Source: Pseudomonadota bacterium
GTDB lineage: Bacteria; Bdellovibrionota_C; UBA2361; OMII01
Reading direction: 5' to 3'
Length of the DNA: 5,512 bases
NCBI GenBank assembly: GCA_027486155.1
Contig: JAIXPR010000042.1
Location: forward strand, 1 to 5,512
In this document: positions 1 through 4,990 of the stretch, piece by piece
How the letters are laid out: each line of letters begins with the position of its first letter
How positions within the stretch are numbered: the stretch's first letter is position 1
The notes under the pieces: model-generated
The model's input: only the letters and a program-made list of their open reading frames with translations
Told to the model about the DNA's origin: nothing
The model's database searches: none
Program-made: the position numbers and the translations under genes

Positions 1-88
1 CCCTGGGTAGCCGGTCTCGAATCTCAACAGTAGTGACGACGAACTCCAGAGCAATGCGGTTAACATCCAATTCTTCGTAATCCAGCAT
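1..88 (-). CDS. Four-helix-bundle protein (S23/IVP-like family), N-terminal fragment cut by window edge
   Basis: Reading leftward from an ATG at 88-86 gives 29 codons open to the window edge. They begin MLDYEELDVNRIALEF and continue through VEIRDRLPR. This matches the characteristic start of the four-helix-bundle / 23S rRNA intervening-sequence protein family, whose members commonly open with an LDVYxLALEF-like first helix followed by a 'LPRG...DQLRRAA' segment; that next segment would lie outside the window. The family is small (about 110-130 residues), has no known enzymatic activity, and is structurally related to the Avd accessory protein of diversity-generating retroelements. The frame stays open upstream to a TAG at 199-197, but that stretch has no ATG, GTG or TTG and is low-complexity Arg/Glu from the hexamer repeat, so the ATG is the start. 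No strong Shine-Dalgarno is visible. It lies 127 bases downstream of the M16 operon on the same strand. The family call rests on about 29 residues from memory of the family. Confidence 0.72.
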   Translation of the reverse strand, partial: MLDYEELDVNRIALEFVVTTVEIRDRLPR

Positions 89-133
89 ACTACTAGATAT
101 CGATCGGCGGGGCAGAAAGTTGCTAGATCGGGT

Positions 134-167
134 ACGTTCACGCTCACGTTTACGAGCACGTTCACGT
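134..167. repeat. Degenerate hexamer tandem repeat (ACGTTC-type)
   Basis: About five and a half consecutive 6-bp units begin with ACG. The unit is ACGTTC, with variants such as ACGCTC and ACGTTT. The array lies in the leader of the four-helix-bundle gene, between it and the end of the M16 operon. Read on the minus strand the units become CGTGAA/CGTGAG and would encode an Arg/Glu-rich run in frame with the gene, but no start codon precedes it. Such hexamer runs near four-helix-bundle genes are something I recall from other genomes; that recollection is not proven here. Confidence 0.7.
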
Positions 168-215
168 GGGGCTTTGCCTCGCTTGCGATATGTGGCCTAA
201 CGGCCGATCCTGAGG

Positions 216-1433
216 TCATTCGGGCAAAAGCCGATATTCGGACCAGTCGTTCATCGGAAATTTTTCGAGCGCACGTTCAATGTCCGATCGAGAGATGGAC
301 CGCACCTTCGCGATAGTCTCAGACAACGGGGTCGACGTGTTACGATAGTTCCACTCAAGCCCCAAAGACATCAGCCGTCCCATCGGAGACTCTCCGTCGA
401 GAACGATGCGCGACACGATCTTAGCCTTTGCTCGCTCAAGATCAGCATCAGAGAAATCAAGTGGATTAGCCACGATCCGTCTAGCGATCTTCACGATATC
501 ATCAAGCTTTGAGGGAGAGGTGCTGACATAGACCATGACGCACCCGGTACCGTCGCGCTCATCGCTATCGAAGCTCGCGGAATCGGCGAGGCCTTTATCG
601 ACCAACTCCCAATACATCTTCGATCCGGAGGAATCACCGAGGATGTTGGCTAAAATAGAGAGTGCGTATCGCTCCTCATCTTGCGCGCTCGGCCCTCGCG
701 CCAAGAGAACCGCGTGGGAGTGGCTGAGATTCTTGCGGCGAAACTCTTTGTAGACGGTCTTACTGGTATGTCGCGAGACGTCTCGATCAACTTTGAAGTC
801 AGTCCACCCGCCACACAGAGCGCGGGCGTCGCTCAAAAACTCCTCTGAAGAGAAGTTTCCTGAGGCGGCAAGCACGATATTCGACGGCGAATAACGCTGA
901 TCAAAATACGCCTTCATCTCGTCACGGGTGACAGCGGACACAGATTCGTCGCTCCCCAAGACCGAATTGCCGGCGGGATGGGTCCCGAAATAATCCTTGA
1001 ACGCGTTCTCAAAGAGATAAAAATGGGGTCGGTCTCGATAGAGCGCTATCTCCTCCAGAATCACCTTCTTCTCCATGGCGAACTCCTCAGGATCAAGGGC
1101 GGGACGCAACATGTCAGAGAGTAGCTCTTGCATCGCTTTGAATTTTTCCGGAATCACTGTCGCGTAGTAAACCGTATTCTCTTCCGAGGTGAAGGCATTA
1201 GCCTGCGCGCCGAGGTTCCCCAACTCAAGATTAATATCAAGCGCGGAGCGTGTTGGCGTCCCCTTGAACATCATATGCTCAAGGAAGTGAGATACCCCCG
1301 ATTCACGTGGAGTCTCATCACGCGCTCCCGTGCGAACAAAGAATCCGATACCCGCGCTCACATTTGCGGGATTACTCTCCGCTAGAATCGTCAAACCGTT
1401 TGAAAGAACCTCTTTGTGAACTTTAATTGTCAT
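216..1433 (-). CDS. M16B family zinc metallopeptidase, catalytic subunit
   Basis: This is a 405-residue cytoplasmic zinc peptidase of the M16B (processing-peptidase-like) family, the normal length for a two-domain M16B subunit. The inverted zinc motif HFLEH is at residues 49-53: H49 and H53 bind zinc and E52 is the catalytic base. The third ligand should be a glutamate in EKKVILEEI (121-129), about 75 residues later as the family requires. The C-terminal domain (from about residue 215) lacks the R...Y pair that normally contacts substrate; the equivalent stretch reads ELVDKGLADSASFD. The upstream neighbour supplies that motif, so the pair should act as a heterodimer. There is no signal peptide; the protein starts MTIKVHKEVLSNGLTIL, the usual first strand. 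The start is fixed by the preceding stop: TAA, one base, then ATG. A good Shine-Dalgarno (GGGAGAGG, 1450-1443) sits nine bases upstream, inside the previous gene. The physiological substrate is unknown; peptide or processing-remnant clearance is inferred. Confidence 0.95.
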   Translation of the reverse strand: MTIKVHKEVLSNGLTILAESNPANVSAGIGFFVRTGARDETPRESGVSHFLEHMMFKGTPTRSALDINLELGNLGAQANAFTSEENTVYYATVIPEKFKAMQELLSDMLRPALDPEEFAMEKKVILEEIALYRDRPHFYLFENAFKDYFGTHPAGNSVLGSDESVSAVTRDEMKAYFDQRYSPSNIVLAASGNFSSEEFLSDARALCGGWTDFKVDRDVSRHTSKTVYKEFRRKNLSHSHAVLLARGPSAQDEERYALSILANILGDSSGSKMYWELVDKGLADSASFDSDERDGTGCVMVYVSTSPSKLDDIVKIARRIVANPLDFSDADLERAKAKIVSRIVLDGESPMGRLMSLGLEWNYRNTSTPLSETIAKVRSISRSDIERALEKFPMNDWSEYRLLPE

Positions 1434-1434
1434 C

Positions 1435-2685
1435 TTATCGTACCTCTCCCGTAAGTCCTGATGGAACGCTGAGCGGATGTCTTCCGAGCGTCAATACGCT
1501 GCACGGTGAAAACGCATACGCGGCGAGGAACTCATCAACGCTCGCCACGGTAACCTTGTCGATCTCGGCGTTAATCTCCGAGAGCGGACGAACCCTTTTA
1601 AGTAGCCACCAATCTTGCGCGTTAGAGCCAGCCCGAGCACCGGGTGACTCCTCACCCATAATGAGCGCGGCCTTCAGATTAGTCCGGGCTCGCTCTAGTT
1701 CATCCTGTGTTACCGTCCCCTTAAGACCGTTAAGCTCCTTCAAGAGGACATCAAGGCTCTCCTGAGCCCGCTCAGGCGTGGTCCCCACATACGCGGTCAC
1801 CGTGCCATAATCAGCGGTTGAGCCGTGTCGAGCGTACACTGAATAACAGAGTCCCCGCTTCTCTCGAACCTCCACAAAGAGTCGTCCGAACATGGAAGCC
1901 CCTAAAATGCTTACCGCCAGCTTGCCATCATAATATCCCTTTTGGTTGAAGCGCACGGAGGGAGACGCGAACACGATCTGCATCTGGGAGGAGTCAGACT
2001 CAATGTGGAAATAATCGTTTCTCGGCATAGCACCGAATGTGGGGATACTGACGTCTTCGCCCTGCCAGTCTCCGAAGAGGCTCTCCACCATCTTGAGCAC
2101 CTCTGACGCTCGGACCTTACCAGCGATCGACAAGATAGCTTTTCGGGGGCTAAAGAGTTTTCGCCAGAGCTGGTGAACCGTGGATCGTGTTGTGCCCTTA
2201 ATTCCATCCCTGTCGCCCAGCGAGGGACGATTATAGGGGGCGGGATAGTACCGCTTGGACAATTCAACCATGGAGCGTCTCGCGGGATTATCATTAAGAG
2301 AATCGATATCCTGCAAGAGCACGCTCTGAATGTTAGGAATCTCCTCCTCCGAGAGGTGAGGATCTCGAACCATTAAGGCGACCAGCTCCAAAGCGCGTCC
2401 GAGAGAATCACTCACCAGTGAACCACTAAAAGCATACCGATCGCTCCCTACCCCTTCGCCATGGCGAATGCCGAGGTCGTCGAATGCGTCGGACAGCTGT
2501 CGAGAGGAAAGCGAACCAGCGCCACGACTAATCAGATCGCTGAGAATGAGGCCTGCTCCCACTCTATCCGAGGGATCGCATACAAGCCCCCCCGGAATGA
2601 ACAGGTCGTATGACGCGGACTCTACGTGCGACATCTCCTCAATAATAACGGAGAGTCCGTTTGCCAATTGATGCGTTGTAATCAT
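1435..2685 (-). CDS. M16B family peptidase-like subunit without zinc motif (R/Y-motif partner)
   Basis: This is a 416-residue M16B homologue with the same two-domain layout as its downstream neighbour. Where HxxEH should be, the aligned residues are LILSD (46-50), so there is no zinc site and the protein cannot be a peptidase alone. Its C-terminal domain keeps the family's substrate-binding pair in VREKRGLCYSVYA: R274 and Y281, seven residues apart as in mitochondrial processing peptidase. Together the two genes split the active-site elements, as in known heterodimeric bacterial M16B enzymes. No signal peptide is seen; it opens MITTHQLANGLSVIIEE. Its ATG overlaps the stop of the membrane-protein gene (ATGA, 2685-2682), indicating translational coupling. 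An AGGGGA stretch at 2703-2698 is 12 bases from the start, which is distant for a Shine-Dalgarno and fits reliance on coupling. It is transcribed before the catalytic subunit. Confidence 0.93.
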   Translation of the reverse strand: MITTHQLANGLSVIIEEMSHVESASYDLFIPGGLVCDPSDRVGAGLILSDLISRGAGSLSSRQLSDAFDDLGIRHGEGVGSDRYAFSGSLVSDSLGRALELVALMVRDPHLSEEEIPNIQSVLLQDIDSLNDNPARRSMVELSKRYYPAPYNRPSLGDRDGIKGTTRSTVHQLWRKLFSPRKAILSIAGKVRASEVLKMVESLFGDWQGEDVSIPTFGAMPRNDYFHIESDSSQMQIVFASPSVRFNQKGYYDGKLAVSILGASMFGRLFVEVREKRGLCYSVYARHGSTADYGTVTAYVGTTPERAQESLDVLLKELNGLKGTVTQDELERARTNLKAALIMGEESPGARAGSNAQDWWLLKRVRPLSEINAEIDKVTVASVDEFLAAYAFSPCSVLTLGRHPLSVPSGLTGEVR

Positions 2686-3980
2686 CTCTTCTTTATATCC
2701 CCTACAATATCGACCAGCGTTGTCTTCCTTGGCTCAGCCGAGCCTGAGAAACTCTGATACATCCTCTCTAACTCATCCCCCAGAAACATTCCCGTTCTCT
2801 TCTTGAACACAGCTTCCTTGACATCCGCCATGGTGATCGTTTCTGGGGCTCGCATGAGAAGGAGAGGCATGTCCCGCCCCTCTCCTCGCATAATCATGCC
2901 GGATTGCTCCAGGGCATCCAGGCTAGCCTTCAGAACTACCGAACTGCATCCGAGCTTTTCTGCGAGCTCAAGCTCATTAGGCACCTCATCTCCCCGTTGA
3001 AACGCTCGAACGATGAGAACAAGGGACTGTACCGCGAGGATCATAGCGCCGTCGCCGACCGCCATAAGAGACCGCTTCCACAGACTCCCTGATCGTGGGA
3101 GATGCTGCGCCTGGTACGATACCTCAGCTCCGAACAACACGATGGTCCATGAGATGTATAACCAAAAGAGGAAGATCGGCACAAACGCGAACGCTACATA
3201 GACACGTTCGTAACTCGCGAAGCGAACCAAGTAGACCGCGAACCAATGCTTCGCTACGCCAAACAACAGCGCCGCCATGAAGGCCCCGAAACAGGCCGGC
3301 ACAACTTTAACCGGGGCTTTGGGCACCAGGTAGTAAAGTGCCAAGAACGCCAAGAAATCGATAAATATCGGAAGCATCTCCTCATACGCTCGATTGACCG
3401 CGCCAAGACCAGCGAAGAAGGTGTCAACCTTCGCGTCGGTGTAGTAGCCAGAGATAGCGAAGAATGGAATGAGAACGATGATAGCACAGAAGATGGCGAG
3501 ACGGTCGGTCAAGGGGCGAGGTTGATACACCTGCCACACCTGATTCAAGGTGTACTCTATAGAATTAAGCAAAAGGACGGAGGTAACCACAAGGGTGATC
3601 AACACAAGAAAGTTCAAGGTGCGCATGTTCTCGCTGAACTGCTGCACATACGGAAGAAGCTCTTGGAGAGCTGATGTGCCGGGAACGAACTGTTTGAAGA
3701 GGAACTTCTGAACCTCGGCCATGCGGCCGGGGTCTTGAAGGAAAACGGCCAGAACGCCGAAGCAGAGCGCGGTCAGGGGAACCAGGGAGAGTAGCGATGA
3801 GTACGCGAGCGAGGCCGCTCGGGAAAATCCATTGTCCCAATAAAAGCGGTCACATGAGGAGATGACCACCCGGATGAGCCATCGAACCTCCCCGAACAAC
3901 GCCACTATCCGCGAACGCATCGAACTTACAACGGACGTTGAGGGATCAGAGAGAGGTGGATTCATCGAAATATCTGCCAT
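2682..3980 (-). CDS. YihY/UPF0761-family inner membrane protein with C-terminal winged-helix-like domain
   Basis: This is a 432-residue polytopic membrane protein. The family signature FSRAASLAYSSLLSLVPL (52-69) begins the first membrane helix. About six hydrophobic segments follow, near 55-82, 120-142, 160-180, 202-220, 228-250 and 262-288. The family was once annotated 'ribonuclease BN'; that activity belongs to a different protein (ElaC/RNase Z), so the nuclease name should not be used, and the function remains unknown. After the last helix, residues about 305-400 form a soluble tail. It contains a segment like a winged helix-turn-helix (ELELAEKLGCSSVVLKASLD, then LEQSGMIMRGEG), as in some longer family members. 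The short E. coli type lacks this domain. It is the first gene of the operon with the two M16 genes and overlaps the next by four bases. The start ATG at 3980-3978 has only a weak AAGG three bases upstream; M6 is a possible alternative start. Confidence 0.9.
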   Translation of the reverse strand: MADISMNPPLSDPSTSVVSSMRSRIVALFGEVRWLIRVVISSCDRFYWDNGFSRAASLAYSSLLSLVPLTALCFGVLAVFLQDPGRMAEVQKFLFKQFVPGTSALQELLPYVQQFSENMRTLNFLVLITLVVTSVLLLNSIEYTLNQVWQVYQPRPLTDRLAIFCAIIVLIPFFAISGYYTDAKVDTFFAGLGAVNRAYEEMLPIFIDFLAFLALYYLVPKAPVKVVPACFGAFMAALLFGVAKHWFAVYLVRFASYERVYVAFAFVPIFLFWLYISWTIVLFGAEVSYQAQHLPRSGSLWKRSLMAVGDGAMILAVQSLVLIVRAFQRGDEVPNELELAEKLGCSSVVLKASLDALEQSGMIMRGEGRDMPLLLMRAPETITMADVKEAVFKKRTGMFLGDELERMYQSFSGSAEPRKTTLVDIVGDIKKR

Positions 3981-3987
3981 GAGCCTT

Positions 3988-4004
3988 ACTATCCTAGACT
4001 ATCC
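3988..4004. promoter_or_regulatory. Phased direct repeat in the leader of the membrane-protein operon
   Basis: ACTATCC occurs at 3988-3994 and again at 3998-4004, a 10-bp period equal to about one helical turn. On the minus strand it reads GGATAGT twice, ending seven bases before the ATG at 3980. It could be a tandem half-site for a regulator or part of the translation-initiation region. It could also be chance, since each unit is only seven bases. Confidence 0.3.
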
Positions 4005-4086
4005 CAGCAAAGCTCAATACACACACTTAAGATGCTGACTTTCCTGTAATCTTATCCCCAATCCCTGAAAATAGGTTCGCAAATTC

Positions 4087-4101
4087 CTAAACGGCGTTTA
4101 G
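4087..4101. promoter_or_regulatory. Perfect 15-bp palindrome, candidate operator in divergent intergenic region
   Basis: CTAAACGGCGTTTAG is a perfect inverted repeat: two 7-bp arms around one central base. It lies between the divergently transcribed membrane-protein operon (start 3980, minus) and the zinc-ribbon gene (start 4184, plus), where a shared operator would sit. The symmetry and one-base centre suit a dimeric repressor better than an RNA hairpin, because a one-base loop cannot form well. I could not place convincing -35/-10 boxes around it, so the regulated promoter is not identified. Confidence 0.45.
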
Positions 4102-4183
4102 TCTGGGCTTTTTGGAGTTGCTGTCACCGGAGCGCCGTGCGGAAAACCTTGGGTTTCGTAGCGTTGAGCGATACCCTGAGTCC

Positions 4184-4483
4184 ATGGAGATAATCTGTTC
4201 ACACTGTAAAAAGAACTCGCCGATCGAACTCATCAGCGGTAGAGCGGTCGTATCATTCAGGGCTTCATGCCCTCACTGCGCATCGGACCTCCACACATGC
4301 CTCAACTGTTCCTTGCACGATCCGAGCGCCTACCACGAGTGTCGAGAAAGCTCCGCCGAGTGGGTCAAAGACAAGGAACGGGGTAATAAGTGCGAATACT
4401 TCGGTCCGAAAGATGCGACGCACGGCGGCGTTGAGGATGTCAAAGCCGCTGTGACATCGGCGTTGGATGATCTTTTCAAATAA
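4184..4483 (+). CDS. Small conserved zinc-ribbon protein of unknown function (eight cysteines)
   Basis: The 99-residue protein starts at ATG 4184. It has two cysteine clusters. The first is C5xxC8 with C29xxC32 (CSHC and CPHC), a classical zinc-ribbon arrangement. The second is C39xxC42 with C53 and C70, in CLNCSLHDPSAYHECRE and KCEYF. That second block resembles a conserved uncharacterised family I recall from deltaproteobacteria and spirochaetes, with a CRNCRFYDP...NQCREPQAE...DKEKANFCDYF pattern. The match includes the ECRE, VKDKERGN and C-E-Y-F positions. The C-terminal 25 residues are a hydrophilic tail that could form a helix. No function is known; two bound zinc ions are inferred. The frame is open upstream to a TTG at 4112, which would add 24 residues. 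I prefer the ATG because the ribbon begins immediately after it and the extra residues look unlike the family, although neither start has a strong ribosome-binding site. It is divergent from the membrane-protein operon. Confidence 0.82.
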   Translation: MEIICSHCKKNSPIELISGRAVVSFRASCPHCASDLHTCLNCSLHDPSAYHECRESSAEWVKDKERGNKCEYFGPKDATHGGVEDVKAAVTSALDDLFK

Positions 4484-4578
4484 CTGGATGAACACCTAGG
4501 GGACCTCTGGAGAAGTCTCCGTATACTCGCTTTCCAGGGAAATAATCGCTGACGATGACGGCTTCGTTTGACGGGAGA

Positions 4579-4600
4579 CGATAACCGTTCACGGCTATCG
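4579..4600. repeat. Imperfect inverted repeat in copy 1
   Basis: CGATA (4579-4583) and CCGT (4585-4588) pair with ACGG (4591-4594) and TATCG (4596-4600), with one A/C mismatch between the two stem blocks. The innermost pairs must open to give a usable loop. In copy 2 the flanking bases differ, and a different, longer stem forms at the equivalent place. Confidence 0.5.
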
Positions 4601-4686
4601 GTTTACGTTGTACGTTACACGTAGTCGTGATCGTCACCGAAGCCATATGACAACTGGCGGTATCGAGACTTCATCGGAAGGCGAAC

Positions 4687-4716
4687 GGTACGGCCCGCCA
4701 GGAGTCGGGCCCTACC
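4687..4716. repeat. GC-rich hairpin at the end of repeat copy 1
   Basis: GGTA (4687-4690) pairs with TACC (4713-4716), and GGCCCG (4692-4697) pairs with CGGGCC (4706-4711). A single C/C mismatch separates the blocks, and the eight-base loop is CCAGGAGT. There is no T-run on either side, so a simple intrinsic terminator is unlikely; it resembles a REP-type stem. The identical 30 bases recur at 4961-4990. Confidence 0.85.
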
Positions 4717-4852
4717 GCGCCGAAGCATGCAGCGCAGGATCGGTGTCTTGGGAAGCGAGACCAAACCTACCCGTAGCGCGAAAGTGGAGATTGGGTGATA
4801 TTCGATTTTCATGGGAATAAACGCTAACGCTGACGGCTACGTGTGACATGAG

Positions 4853-4883
4853 ACGTAAACCGTTCACGGCTATCGGTTTACGT
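4853..4883. repeat. Perfect 10-bp inverted repeat in copy 2
   Basis: ACGTAAACCG (4853-4862) and CGGTTTACGT (4874-4883) are exact reverse complements around an 11-base loop. Copy 1 has two mismatches in this stem and instead favours a shorter one at 4579-4600. Confidence 0.7.
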
Positions 4884-4960
4884 TGTACGTTACACGTAGT
4901 CGTGTTCGTCAACGAAGCCATATGACACTGGAGGTATCGAGGCTTCATCGGAAGGCGAAC

Positions 4961-4990
4961 GGTACGGCCCGCCAGGAGTCGGGCCCTACC
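4961..4990. repeat. GC-rich hairpin at the end of repeat copy 2, directly after the activator gene
   Basis: This is the same stem-loop as at 4687-4716: GGTA/TACC outer pairs, one C/C mismatch, GGCCCG/CGGGCC inner pairs and loop CCAGGAGT. On the minus strand it begins at the third base of the TAG stop of the sigma-54 activator. A transcript of that gene would therefore carry the hairpin at once after translation ends, a position that could stabilise the 3' end or slow polymerase. No T-tract follows it. Confidence 0.85.

Larger units (their letters stand above)
4528..4716. repeat. Intergenic repeat, copy 1 of 2 (about 189 bp)
   Basis: This is the first copy of a directly repeated unit lying between the convergent zinc-ribbon and sigma-54-activator genes. 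The core at 4585-4716 matches 4860-4990 with only four substitutions and one single-base indel by hand alignment. The part left of the core, back to about 4528, is clearly related but more diverged. Each copy has a left segment rich in ACGT/GTAC-like words and a hairpin at the right end. No credible reading frame runs through it. The 86 bases between the copies (4717-4802) are not repeated. The left boundary is approximate. Confidence 0.9.
4803..4990. repeat. Intergenic repeat, copy 2 of 2 (about 188 bp)
   Basis: This second copy is in the same orientation as the one at 4528-4716, about 275 bases further on. Its core at 4860-4990 is nearly identical to copy 1; the left 50-60 bases have drifted more. 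It ends in the same 30-base hairpin, and its last base (4990) is also the last base of the stop codon of the sigma-54 activator gene on the minus strand. The gene therefore abuts the repeat without spacer. Confidence 0.9.

Noticed and set aside
194..205. GGCC-TAAC-GGCC small hairpin after the M16 operon, considered as a terminator
   Set aside because: It has a four-pair stem of self-complementary GGCC words and no T-tract on the minus strand.
3246..3674. A 142-codon plus-strand open frame opposite the membrane-protein gene
   Set aside because: It is the antisense shadow of a clearly coding YihY-family gene. Its composition is rich in charged residues typical of reversed hydrophobic codons, and it has no family match.
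4028..4054. TAAGAT...ATCTTA inverted repeat with 15-base spacing in the divergent intergenic region
   Set aside because: It has only six AT-rich pairs with wide spacing, which is expected by chance in a region this size.
4112..4183. TTG-initiated 24-residue N-terminal extension of the zinc-ribbon protein
   Set aside because: There is no Shine-Dalgarno before the TTG, and the first CxxC ribbon starts naturally right after the ATG at 4184. The extension does not look like the family, though it cannot be fully excluded.
4509..4520. GGAG/CTCC inverted repeat soon after the zinc-ribbon stop, considered as a terminator
   Set aside because: The stem is only four to five pairs and no T-run follows, so there is too little to call an intrinsic terminator.
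4608..4948. Overlapping short open frames of 65-78 codons on both strands inside the repeat region
   Set aside because: They fall in the two repeat copies and the spacer between them, have no recognisable family, lack ribosome-binding sites, and arise from the same repeated sequence in several frames.
4528..4990. CRISPR array or integron attC sites as an explanation of the tandem repeat
   Set aside because: There are only two units of about 189 bases with no short regular repeats or spacers. No cassette ORF lies between them, and the terminal stem lacks the core-site layout of attC.
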